45,135 bases of DNA from Desulfatiglandales bacterium (GTDB taxonomy: Bacteria > Desulfobacterota > DSM-4660 > Desulfatiglandales > HGW-15): contig JAQYVK010000604.1 of assembly GCA_030145585.1 (NCBI GenBank), positions 1 through 45,135 of the forward strand, given 5' to 3'. A program made the translations under genes and the position numbers. How positions within the stretch are numbered: position 1 is the first letter of the stretch; every line of letters begins with the position of its first letter. Positions 28,343 through 37,770 of the stretch are shown one piece after another. The notes below the pieces were generated by a model, which searched no databases, had not been told where the DNA came from, and worked only from the letters and a program-made list of their open reading frames with translations.

Positions 28343-29029
28343 GCAAGAAAGTGGCCATATATAGGTATTATTTAAGGTTCTTATATATAGTTCTTCTCCA
28401 AATTAGTTGGAGAAGAGGATTCGAGGATCCAAGGATTCAAGGGTTCAAGTGTCTGTTTTGCAACGATCTCATCAATTCTTTAAACATCTATCATCCTTAA
28501 CCGTAATACTATAATATATTGAATTTGTTGTCTGAATTTTCCGGTTATCCTGTAAATAGCCAAGCAGGGTTTATGAAATCACTTCAAATCTTTTAACTAC
28601 CTGTATTTCTATGGTTTTTCACTAGAACCCTTGACCCCTCGGCTCTTGCCCGCCGTGTTTGTGGCGGGCCGAATCCTTCTAATCTGAGCAACCTCTTTGA
28701 AAATGAACTCTACAGTTTTCCTTCAACTAAATCGGAGATGATCCTTATATATAAAACACCTCAGCATTACACTCGCCTCTGTCCGGCTGAAACCCTGTTT
28801 CAGCAAGAAAGACACTTTCAGCCGGACAACCATCCTACAGAGCAAACTTATCCTTCTGGTCACGATATCAATGATGCGGAGGCTTCGGCAGAAAGTGAAG
28901 ACCTCTGTGCACAGCACGTCCTGGCTCTTACACGAATTTGGTTAGGTAATCTTTAAGATGTTTAATGGTCATAACATATCATATCATTAAGAAAAATGAT
29001 ATCAATTTAGTTCAATAAAGGTGGTATGA

Positions 29030-29161
29030 GACCCGGTCAACCTGGCACCAAGAATTCAGGACCTGACAAAGGCCTTGGATTGCGATATATTCATTAGTAA
29101 AGAAAAGGTCAACATGCTCGAAGGTCCTTTTCCTTTTCAACGGGGAGGGTACCAGTCGTAA
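29030..29161 (+). pseudogene. C-terminal remnant resembling a class III adenylate/guanylate cyclase
   Basis: In-frame DPVNLAPRIQDLTKALDCDIFISKEKVNMLEGPFPFQRGGYQS*; no upstream domain remains. Confidence 0.5.
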
Positions 29162-29336
29162 AAAGTCATTCAAAGCCATGAGCTTAGGGGGCACGGCTAC
29201 AGGGGAACACGGTGTGGGGATAGGCAAAAGGCAGTTCATGGAGGCGGAACATGGGAACAGCCTCGATTGGATGAAAAAGATCAAAGGCCTGTTCGACCCC
29301 CATGGAATCCTCGACCCAGGTAAAATCTTTCCCTGA
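29160..29336 (+). pseudogene. C-terminal remnant of an FAD-linked (GlcD-type) oxidase
   Basis: In-frame KKSFKAMSLGGTATGEHGVGIGKRQFMEAEHGNSLDWMKKIKGLFDPHGILDPGKIFP*. Confidence 0.8.
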
Positions 29337-29390
29337 TAGGGTGCGAAAGGGCCCAATCTAAAACCTGACCCGGATAAACCGGAAATAATA

Positions 29391-29463
29391 GCCACAAAGG
29401 CACCAAGACACAAACAATAAATGTTTTTTATAATTAAATTTCGTGTCTTGGTGTCTTGGTGGC
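29391..29463. repeat. Large imperfect palindrome of the CACCAAGACAC type
   Basis: GCCAC...CACCAAGACAC (29401-29411) / GTGTCTTGGTG (29443-29453)...GTGGC. Confidence 0.7.
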
Positions 29464-29536
29464 GAGAATATTTTGTTAGATAAATCCTTCGCAAACATGA
29501 TGTGATTTCAATAAATAGGTACTAAATGAATGGATA

Positions 29537-29776
29537 TTGGAATTTATGGAAGACTATATAAAAGTCGTGACTTTAGACAATGAGATCGAAGCCGGATTGC
29601 TGGAGTCTATCTTGAGCGAAAGGGGTATACCCCATCGCATGAGGTCCTATCACGACACCGCATACGACGGCCTTTTCCAGACCCAAAAAGGTTGGGGGTG
29701 CATCAATGCCCCGGAATCATACCAGGAAGAGATCAAGGAGATCCTTTCTGATGTGAGGAAAGAGGCTTTAGAGTGA
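29537..29776 (+). CDS. Small DUF2007-like protein
   Basis: YIKVVTLDNEIEAGLLESILSERGIPHRM resembles DUF2007 signal-transduction-like proteins. Confidence 0.6.
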   Translation: MEFMEDYIKVVTLDNEIEAGLLESILSERGIPHRMRSYHDTAYDGLFQTQKGWGCINAPESYQEEIKEILSDVRKEALE

Positions 29777-29832
29777 TTCTGTTTGGCCCATTTGTCACTC
29801 GAAATATGGGCCGACGGATGCAGGAGTTTTAG

Positions 29833-31038
29833 ATGAGAATTATCCTTTTTGCTGGAAAGGGAGGTGTCGGAAAAACGAGCATAGCGGCCGCCACAGGCAT
29901 AAAAGCGGCCGAAATGGGGAAGAAGACCGTCATCATGTCCCTGGATATTGCGCACAGCCTTTCCGACATTTTCGACCTGGAAAGGGGTTTGTTGGATAAA
30001 AACAAAGGGCGGCCGATCAAAATCAGCGAGAACCTGTGGATACAGGAACTGGATGTTCAAGAAGAGATAGAAAAAAACTGGGGCGGTATCCATAAATATA
30101 TTTCTACGCTACTCAATACCACGGGTCTGGATGAAATCCTGGCGGAAGAACTGGCCATTTTGCCCGGCATGGAAGAGGTCAGCCTGCTGCTCTATATTAA
30201 CCGTTACGTCCAGCAAAAAAAGTTTGATGTGATGATCCTCGACTGTGCACCCACGGGTGAATCCCTAAGGTTTATCAGTATTCCGACCACGCTCGAATGG
30301 TACATTTCGAAAGTCTTTAAAATGGAAAGGGCCCTTGCCAAATATGTTGGACCCGTGGCGAAGAGGCTGTATGACGTTCCGATTCCGGGTGATGACTATT
30401 TTGAGGCCATTTCAATTTTGTTTGAACGGTTGAAAGGGGTGGATCAAATCTTGGCGGATCCCGACATTACCACAGTTCGTCTTGTCACCAATCCGGAAAA
30501 GATTGTCTTAAAAGAGACCCAAAGGGCCCTGATGTATTTCTGTCTCTACAAGATGAACATAGATGGCATCATTATCAATCGTATTCTTCCGGAGGACATA
30601 AAGGACAACTATTTCAAAGGCTGGAGGGAAAGCCAAAAACATTACCTGGAGAAGGCAGAAGAATACTTTCGCCCCATCCCCATTTTTTACGTGAAACTCT
30701 TTCAAAACGAAATCCTGGGTTATGGCTCCCTTCAAAAATTGGCCGAACAAATCTATGAGGGCAAAGACCCCCTTGAACGGTTTTTTAAAGGGGAGCCCTA
30801 TCAACTGATCAAAGAGAATGGGGAGTACCGACTGATCATGAAACTTCCCTTCCTCGCGAAGGGGGATGTGGAACTCAATAAACTCTCAGACGAATTGATT
30901 ATTCGAATAGGTGGTTTTAAGAGGAGCGTGTTACTACCAAGACATGTGGCGTCCTCTAAATCGGTAAAAGCCAAATTGGAGGGTCAACATTTATCGATTT
31001 ATTTTAAAGGAGATGATCATGCCCAGAAAAATGAATGA
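29833..31038 (+). CDS. ArsA/Get3-like ATPase with C-terminal alpha-crystallin (ArsA_HSP20)-like domain
   Basis: FAGKGGVGKTSIAAATGIKAAEMGKKTVIMSLDIAHSLSD; C-terminal GEYRLIMKLPFLAKGDVELNKLSDELIIRIGGFKRSVLLP. Confidence 0.88.
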   Translation: MRIILFAGKGGVGKTSIAAATGIKAAEMGKKTVIMSLDIAHSLSDIFDLERGLLDKNKGRPIKISENLWIQELDVQEEIEKNWGGIHKYISTLLNTTGLDEILAEELAILPGMEEVSLLLYINRYVQQKKFDVMILDCAPTGESLRFISIPTTLEWYISKVFKMERALAKYVGPVAKRLYDVPIPGDDYFEAISILFERLKGVDQILADPDITTVRLVTNPEKIVLKETQRALMYFCLYKMNIDGIIINRILPEDIKDNYFKGWRESQKHYLEKAEEYFRPIPIFYVKLFQNEILGYGSLQKLAEQIYEGKDPLERFFKGEPYQLIKENGEYRLIMKLPFLAKGDVELNKLSDELIIRIGGFKRSVLLPRHVASSKSVKAKLEGQHLSIYFKGDDHAQKNE

Positions 31039-31249
31039 AGAGGAAGGCTTTTCCTGCCCCGTGGGTAGCTTTTTTGCGGATATGGAAAAAGTATTCGGGA
31101 AAAAATCAAAGTTTTTTGAGCATATGGGCCGCTCGCAGGCTGAATTTCTCAAGGCCGTCAGATCCCTCATCGATGAAAAAATTGAGGGTCTTGAAAAAAA
31201 AGGTAAAGCCGGAGCGGGAAGGAAGAGGACCAAAATCAAGGTGGAATAG
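31013..31249 (+). CDS. Small hypothetical protein overlapping the ArsA-like gene
   Basis: 78 aa ORF overlapping the ArsA stop; basic C-terminus. Confidence 0.6.
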   Translation: MIMPRKMNEEEGFSCPVGSFFADMEKVFGKKSKFFEHMGRSQAEFLKAVRSLIDEKIEGLEKKGKAGAGRKRTKIKVE

Positions 31250-31384
31250 ACAGAAGTGTCATGGATGGCGAGGAGATCGGTTCGCTTTAATGTGCGGCGT
31301 TGGAGAAACGTCTGAATACAGTTGACGAGATAGGGCGGCATCTGTTAGAAGACCCTGACATTGACGGGATGGAGAAGGTCTTTT

Positions 31385-32641
31385 TTGGAATTTGCATCAA
31401 TAAAAGGTTTTAAAGACATTCTGCCGGGTGAGACCGAGACCTGGCAGCGATTGGAAGCCGCAGCGCGACGGGTCTTCCGACCCTACGGTTTCAAGGAGAT
31501 CAAACCCCCAATCCTTGAAAGAACAGAGCTTTTCAGTCGGGGTATCGGCCTGGATACGGATATCGTTGCCAAAGAGATGTATTCATTCCCCGACAGCAAG
31601 GGAAACGGCATGACCCTCAGGCCGGAAGCGACAGCCTCGGTAGTCAGGGCCTACATTCAGCACAAGCTCTATAAATTGGACCCGGTTCAGAAACTCTATA
31701 CGATCGGCCCCATGTTCAGGCATGAACGGCCGCAGAAGGGTCGATTCAGACAGTTCCACCAGATAAACGCGGAAATCCTGGGTGATCCGGGCCCGAAATC
31801 AGATGCTGATCTTATCGTCATGGTCATGGGTCTGCTCAGTACCCTTGGATTGAAAGGGCTATCCCTTCAACTGAACTCCCTTGGATGCCCGCAGTGCAGG
31901 GTTCAATTCAAAAAGACGCTGAATCGTTATCTTGCTCAAAAGACCGATGCCCTCTGCTCCGACTGCCGAAGAAGGGCCGAGACCAATCCCCTTAGGGTCT
32001 TTGATTGCAAAGTAGAGGCATGCAAAGAGGTGGTCTCAGAAGCCCCCTCCATACTCGAGTTCCTCGACGAGGATTGCCGGCATCATTTTAGATCCCTACA
32101 GGAGTATCTTGAAGACTACAAAGTTCCTTTTATTCTGAATCACAGGCTTGTGCGGGGCCTCGATTATTACAATCGGACGACCTTTGAAATACAGACTGAA
32201 AGGTTGGGTTCTCAAAATGCGGTTACAGGGGGCGGTCGATATGACGGCCTTGTGAAGATTCTTGGCGGGCCGGATCAACCTGCCATTGGTTTTGCTATGG
32301 GGATTGAGAGGTTGGTCGAGCTTATGGAAGAAGATCAGGAACAGGAGTCGGAGACCCCCGACCTCTTTGTGGCCGGGTTGGGAGCAAAGTCTGAAAGAAA
32401 GGTCTTCAATTGGGTCAATGAATTAAGGCAAAGCGGTATCTGGGTCGACATGGTATATGCCCCAAAAGGGCTGAAGGCTCAGATGAAACAGGCCGACCGG
32501 TCTGGGGCGAAAAAGGTGCTCATCATCGGCGACAATGAACTTGAGGCTGGAAAAGGGGTCCTGCGAGATATGACAACGAAGGAGCAGAAAGATGTGCCCC
32601 TCGATAATCTGCTGGAGACGTTGAAAAAAGAGATCGGATAA
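31385..32641 (+). CDS. hisS: Histidyl-tRNA synthetase (probable TTG start)
   Basis: IKGFKDILPGE, TLRPEATASVVRAYI, RGLDYYNRTTFEI; AGAAGG SD precedes TTG at 31385; ORF track starts at 31361. Confidence 0.93.
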   Translation: MEFASIKGFKDILPGETETWQRLEAAARRVFRPYGFKEIKPPILERTELFSRGIGLDTDIVAKEMYSFPDSKGNGMTLRPEATASVVRAYIQHKLYKLDPVQKLYTIGPMFRHERPQKGRFRQFHQINAEILGDPGPKSDADLIVMVMGLLSTLGLKGLSLQLNSLGCPQCRVQFKKTLNRYLAQKTDALCSDCRRRAETNPLRVFDCKVEACKEVVSEAPSILEFLDEDCRHHFRSLQEYLEDYKVPFILNHRLVRGLDYYNRTTFEIQTERLGSQNAVTGGGRYDGLVKILGGPDQPAIGFAMGIERLVELMEEDQEQESETPDLFVAGLGAKSERKVFNWVNELRQSGIWVDMVYAPKGLKAQMKQADRSGAKKVLIIGDNELEAGKGVLRDMTTKEQKDVPLDNLLETLKKEIG

Positions 32642-32656
32642 TTCACGATTATTACC

Positions 32657-34462
32657 ATGGATGAAATAGAGAACATACAAATTGATTCACTGGGAGACTG
32701 GAAGAGGACCCATGACTGTGGCAGTCTGAGGGCCGAAGACGTGGGCCAAGAAGCCTTGTTGATGGGTTGGGTAAACAGTCGGAGGGACCTGGGCAATCTG
32801 ATTTTCATCGATCTTCGGAACAGGGGAGGCATCACCCAGATTGTATTTGATCCCCAGTTGGAGGAGGAAAGCCACAACAGGGCCCATATTTTGAGAAATG
32901 AGTGGGTCCTCGCCGTCAAGGGCAAGGTGACGCCGAGGCTTGAGGGTCAGGAAAATCAAGACCTGCCGACCGGAGCTATTGAGTTAAAGGTCACCCAACT
33001 CAAAATACTGAACAGGACCGAGGTCCCCCCCTTTCAAGTGGATGGGATGGTGGATGCATCGGAGACGCTGAGGCTCAAGTATCGATATCTGGAACTGAGA
33101 AGGCAGAAGATCTTCAAGAACTTTCAAAAGAGACATCATATCACCTCTTGTATCAGGGAATATCTAAACGAAAAGGGTTTTATAGAAGTGGAAACGCCTT
33201 TTCTGACCAAGAGCACGCCGGAAGGGGCTCGCGATTACCTGGTCCCGAGCAGGGTCAACAAGGGTCAGTTTTACGCACTGCCCCAGTCGCCCCAACTCTT
33301 TAAACAGCTCCTCATGATCGGCGGATTCGAACGGTATTACCAGGTGGTCCGATGCTTTCGAGATGAGGATCTCAGGGCAGACCGTCAACCGGAATTCACC
33401 CAGGTGGACATGGAACTGGCCTTTACGAATGAGGAAGAGGTGATGGAAATCTGTGAAGGCATGATGGCAACACTCTTCAGTAAGGTCATGGGGCGGGCAT
33501 TGTCCGAACCCATCCCGCGTCTGCCCTATCAGGAGGTGATGGACCGTTTCGGCACGGATAGACCGGACCTTCGATTCGGGATGGAACTGAAAGAGATTAC
33601 CGAGTTCCTCAAAGAGTCGGAATTTAAGAGCTTTCGCCGGGTCGTGGAAGAGGGCGGGGTCGTCAAGGCCATCAACGTGGATAAGGGCGCCACCAGCTTC
33701 TCAAGAAAGGGGCTGGATGAATTGACCCGTTTGGTGATTGATTGGGGAGGTAAGGGCCTTGCCTGGATCAAAGTAACTGAGGATGGGTGGCAGTCGTCCT
33801 TAAGTAAATTTTTCAGTGACGAAGAAAAGGAAGCCATCAATAAGCAACTAGATGGATCCCCGGGAGATTTGTATCTCATCGTGGCGGATCAGTCGCCGGT
33901 TGCCAATGAGGCCCTTGGAATGCTCAGGGGCGAGGTCGCCAGGAGATTGAACCGGATTAAGGAAGGGGATTTTGCCTTCGTTTGGGTCAACCGGTTCCCG
34001 CTGCTGGCCTATAACGAGACGGAGGGAAGATTGGAGGCCGTTCATCACCCTTTTACGGCCCCACTTGAAGAAGACCTTTCCCTGCTACAGGATCAACCGG
34101 AGAAGGTTCGGGCAAGGTCCTATGATCTTGTGTTGAACGGCACGGAGATCGGTGGGGGAAGCGTGAGGATCCATCAAATTTCCATGCAGCAAGAAATGTT
34201 TAAAATTTTAGGGATTCCCCAGAAAGAAGCGGAGCGAAAATTCGGTTTTTTGTTGGAAGCCTTAAAATATGGCGCTCCCCCACATGGGGGGATCGCTTTC
34301 GGCCTGGATCGTCTTGTGGCGATCCTGACAGGGGTCGATTCCATTAGAGAAATCATAGCCTTCCCGAAGACCCAGCGAGCGACCTGCCCCCTCACAGATG
34401 CCCCCTCTGGGGTGGGTGAGGATCAACTCGAAGAGCTCGGCCTCCGAACCCGTCAGGAATAG
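32657..34462 (+). CDS. aspS: Aspartyl-tRNA synthetase
   Basis: GWVNSRRDLGNLIFIDLRNRGGITQIV; FRDEDLRADRQPEFTQVDMELAF; GIAFGLDRLVAILTG. Confidence 0.96.
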   Translation: MDEIENIQIDSLGDWKRTHDCGSLRAEDVGQEALLMGWVNSRRDLGNLIFIDLRNRGGITQIVFDPQLEEESHNRAHILRNEWVLAVKGKVTPRLEGQENQDLPTGAIELKVTQLKILNRTEVPPFQVDGMVDASETLRLKYRYLELRRQKIFKNFQKRHHITSCIREYLNEKGFIEVETPFLTKSTPEGARDYLVPSRVNKGQFYALPQSPQLFKQLLMIGGFERYYQVVRCFRDEDLRADRQPEFTQVDMELAFTNEEEVMEICEGMMATLFSKVMGRALSEPIPRLPYQEVMDRFGTDRPDLRFGMELKEITEFLKESEFKSFRRVVEEGGVVKAINVDKGATSFSRKGLDELTRLVIDWGGKGLAWIKVTEDGWQSSLSKFFSDEEKEAINKQLDGSPGDLYLIVADQSPVANEALGMLRGEVARRLNRIKEGDFAFVWVNRFPLLAYNETEGRLEAVHHPFTAPLEEDLSLLQDQPEKVRARSYDLVLNGTEIGGGSVRIHQISMQQEMFKILGIPQKEAERKFGFLLEALKYGAPPHGGIAFGLDRLVAILTGVDSIREIIAFPKTQRATCPLTDAPSGVGEDQLEELGLRTRQE

Positions 34463-34574
34463 AAGCTTTTTTCAAGCACCAGAGCCAATTGGGGCGCCCT
34501 CCAAAAAGGATGAACCTACTTTTACTCTCCATTGCCTAAATGCATCTACTATCCCCCTCCCTTGTAGTGAAAGT

Positions 34575-34933
34575 AAAAGGGGGTCAAATCTTTAAACTTC
34601 AGAAATATATTGATTAGTTTAATTTGGCTATATGGCTAGACCCCTAAGAATTCAATATCCTGGAGCTTATTACCACGTTATATGCAGAGGTAATGAGCAA
34701 AAGAAGATCTTCTGTTTGGATAAGGATTCATCCAGAAGAGAGCAACCAGCCCTGAAAGAATTAAGCAAAGTATTTGAACCGAAAGAATTGATTGAGCAAT
34801 TTATTCAAATAACAGGAGAAAGAAGGGAAGATATCTGTCGGCGCGGCAAAAACTCAACAGAGAGGGCTATGTTGATGGATTTGGCAAGATAATTAAGAAG
34901 TTGAATCATTTGTCAAGTTTAAAGACCCCTTTT
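34575..34933 (+). mobile_element. RAYT (REP-associated tyrosine transposase) relic with flanking inverted repeats
   Basis: AAAAGGGGGTCAAATCTTTAAACTTCAGAA (34575-34604) versus TTGTCAAGTTTAAAGACCCCTTTT (34910-34933) around the truncated ORF. Confidence 0.65.
34632..34892 (+). pseudogene. Internally deleted RAYT/Y1-type transposase ORF
   Basis: N-terminal MARPLRIQYPGAYYHVICRGNEQKKIF joined directly to a C-terminal segment; HUH and catalytic Tyr regions absent. Confidence 0.8.
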
Positions 34934-34987
34934 CACAAAATTTTTGCGTATTCGGATTTTGAATTTGTTTCGGATTTCCGGACTTGG

Positions 34988-36487
34988 TTAGGTATAATTG
35001 ACAACCGCCGATTTTTTCTGCCCTTCTACCTCGACTGTTATCGACAATCTCTGTGCCATATCTATTGAGAACATTACCTCAATATCGACTTCACCAGCAC
35101 GTTTCGGAGCCAGATTATTGATGGGTATTTTTCCAATAAGAGAATGAGTCTTTTTTGAAATTTTTTTACCTGATCCCTGATAGACTCCTATGTCCAGTTT
35201 TTTAACATTATCCTTGGCAGTGGTGAACACTTGTTTGGCAGTGCAAGGCGCTTGGCGATTTGCAGGAATAAGCTCTTTGAAACGGTTCCCTGATGTTTTG
35301 AGTCCCAGGGCATGACAAGTTCGGGTTCGAATAACAATTTTTTTGTCAAAAAAATCGGTATTGTCGAGATAGGCGGCATACATTGCCGCACCTTCGGCGA
35401 TACTTGTGGATGGGTTAATATTACTCCATGTTTTTTCAGCGCCCAGGATATCATCCAGCAGGTTTTTTATGCATGGTATATGGCTTGAGCCACCAACTCG
35501 AATAACGCGATCAATATCAGAAGGGTTTAATTTGGAACTGGCCCAAAGACTATCTATAATTTTTGAAATCTTATCGAAATAGTCTTTTATGGATTTTTCG
35601 AATTCTTCACGGCTAATCGAAACTTCAATATGTTTATCAGGGAGTATAAACGGAACAGCAACATAGTAATCATTAGAGGCACTCAATGCGATCTTAGCCA
35701 ATGTTGACTGTTCTAGCAGGTTCTTTTGCGCCTTATTGAACAGTTTTGGTTCAATACCATCTAAGGAAACACCACTTTTTTCCAAAATAACATCCGCAAG
35801 ACATCTATCGAAGTCCATTCCACCCAGCCTGTCATCACCACTGCTGGCGAGGACCTCGAAAAATATTGTATCGCTTGTATGCTTAAGTTGAAACAATGTA
35901 AGATCAAAGGTGCCGCCCCCAAGATCAAAGACGAGAATTTTCTGGCTAAACTCTTTGTCAAAATGGTCCTCGCAAATTTGCAAGGCATAGGAAAGAGAAG
36001 CGGCAATTGGCTCTTGAATAATTCCAATACAATTAATATCTGTCATTTCAGCTGCCTTGCGTGTATTGTCCATCTGGTGCGCTTTGAAATAGCATGGAAC
36101 AGTGACAACACTGCCACGGCTGCTGAAAGTACCCGTCGGATATTTCATCTTGGCATCTTCATATATCTTTTCCAAAATCAAAGAAGAGAGTGTAATAGGA
36201 GTAAATTCTTTACCTCCAAGCATGACTTTCTGATTGCCATCATCCATAAGCCGTTTGACACCGACTATCATATTTTCCGGTATCATAAGTCCTTTGGTAT
36301 ATGCTATATGACCAACCAGAATTTCATCATTTTCCGGGTTGTAATAGACAACCGATTGAGTTATATCTTGACCCGCCCTGTTTTGAATGATTTGAGGTCC
36401 TTTCCTGTCCACCCATCTAGCTAATGCACTGAAGGTTGTACCTAAATCAAAGCCTAATACTGGATTAGTTTCGTTATCAATAGCCAT
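34988..36487 (-). CDS. Divergent Hsp70 family protein (Hsp70-A), no C-terminal lid
   Basis: VLGFDLGTTFSALARW, LVFDLGGGTFDLTLFQ, RVIRVGGSSHIPCIKNLL; ends after a beta-SBD-like region. Confidence 0.9.
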   Translation of the reverse strand: MAIDNETNPVLGFDLGTTFSALARWVDRKGPQIIQNRAGQDITQSVVYYNPENDEILVGHIAYTKGLMIPENMIVGVKRLMDDGNQKVMLGGKEFTPITLSSLILEKIYEDAKMKYPTGTFSSRGSVVTVPCYFKAHQMDNTRKAAEMTDINCIGIIQEPIAASLSYALQICEDHFDKEFSQKILVFDLGGGTFDLTLFQLKHTSDTIFFEVLASSGDDRLGGMDFDRCLADVILEKSGVSLDGIEPKLFNKAQKNLLEQSTLAKIALSASNDYYVAVPFILPDKHIEVSISREEFEKSIKDYFDKISKIIDSLWASSKLNPSDIDRVIRVGGSSHIPCIKNLLDDILGAEKTWSNINPSTSIAEGAAMYAAYLDNTDFFDKKIVIRTRTCHALGLKTSGNRFKELIPANRQAPCTAKQVFTTAKDNVKKLDIGVYQGSGKKISKKTHSLIGKIPINNLAPKRAGEVDIEVMFSIDMAQRLSITVEVEGQKKSAVVNYT

Positions 36488-36588
36488 CTAAAATCTCCTA
36501 ACGAGAAAATCAACGCAATTATATGCGCTTTGATTCTTTTTTTCTTCAAACCCATTATTCCGTTACCACGGAAGGCGTTACTTCACTA

Positions 36589-37770
36589 TTAATCATTATT
36601 CTTAATAACAACCACACGTGCAACGCGAAGCGTCTGCCGGTTTCCATTGTGAGCAACGTACTCATACCCATCCCTGCTGATCTCTTTAATTTGTTCGTTC
36701 TCCATCACAGGATCAGCCTCAACTGAAGAAGGTTCATGACGCTCAAAATCGATCATCATACCAGGCTCTATGTCCATCCGGTAAACACCTAGATCATTCA
36801 GCATGGTTAAAATGGTGCTGCTAAGTGTGAAATAGGTATTAAACCACTCACTTAATTTTGATTCTGATTCCTGATATTGCTCCATTAATTCATCTATCAG
36901 AATCGAAGTGGGATTCTTTCCATCGATAATACCATCAAGAATAGGGAGAACCTGTTTTCCAATGAAATCAAGCCATGTCTTTTGCCGTTTTTCAGCGAGG
37001 TCACCAGCTTTGGACACAAGTTTGTAGTTTGACCTTCTAATAATGTCCAGATTCTTGTTTATCTTTTTTTGTGCTGAATTCTCATTCATTTCACCTTCCA
37101 TAAGTTTCATCCACTCATCTTCCTCAAGCTCCTTTAAATTGTCAGCTAATTCGATTTCCTCTACCAGGCTTTTCAGTCGATCATCCTGATTAACCAAGCG
37201 TTGTAGCATCCGACCAATAATGTTGAGTCCCTGCTGGCTGCTTTCCAGCGCTTTTTTAAGTTCCTTTGACAGACTTTCCAGGATCTCATTGCTGTTTGCT
37301 ATAACGTCATCAGTAGCGTCTGCTGCCTCTTTGATCATGAGTTTCAGTCTTTTCCCACGCTCAAGCCAAAACTCGGCATTCTTTAGACACAGCTTAATAC
37401 TCTTTTCGTCATCTTTAATACTTTCCTGTTCTTCAGCCTTTGCCTGAGCGATCAAACCCTGGATATCTAAGACAGGTTCTTTTGAGACTATCTCTTTATC
37501 GGCCTTCACCGGAGAGGGTTGTGATTCTATCTGTTTCAGGTGCGAGCAAATTTCATCAAATTTTGCTTCAAGCTCCTTAAACCGTTCTTCAAGTTTATTA
37601 ATCCTGTCATCCCGATTTTCCAATTCTGCCTTAAGGCCTTCGATCTTTAAAGAAACCTTTTGCAATGGCTCCATTACAAAAGCTTGAAAGGCCTTGGTTA
37701 CTTCTTCGGCTTTCTCATCGTCAGGGAGGCTCTGATTATCTTCGGAAATATTGTTTTTTGTGGCGCTCAT
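36589..37770 (-). CDS. Coiled-coil protein with GrpE-like C-terminal domain
   Basis: Long N-terminal heptads; C-terminal QVLPILDGI...LGVYRMDIEPGMMIDFERHEPS...GYEYVAHNGNRQTLRVARVVVIKN parallels the GrpE head region. Confidence 0.7.
   Translation of the reverse strand: MSATKNNISEDNQSLPDDEKAEEVTKAFQAFVMEPLQKVSLKIEGLKAELENRDDRINKLEERFKELEAKFDEICSHLKQIESQPSPVKADKEIVSKEPVLDIQGLIAQAKAEEQESIKDDEKSIKLCLKNAEFWLERGKRLKLMIKEAADATDDVIANSNEILESLSKELKKALESSQQGLNIIGRMLQRLVNQDDRLKSLVEEIELADNLKELEEDEWMKLMEGEMNENSAQKKINKNLDIIRRSNYKLVSKAGDLAEKRQKTWLDFIGKQVLPILDGIIDGKNPTSILIDELMEQYQESESKLSEWFNTYFTLSSTILTMLNDLGVYRMDIEPGMMIDFERHEPSSVEADPVMENEQIKEISRDGYEYVAHNGNRQTLRVARVVVIKNND

Noticed and set aside
28723-28956. 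Overlapping 64 and 72 aa ORFs on opposite strands
   Set aside because: Lie across the nested hairpin at 28781-28827; no coding signature.
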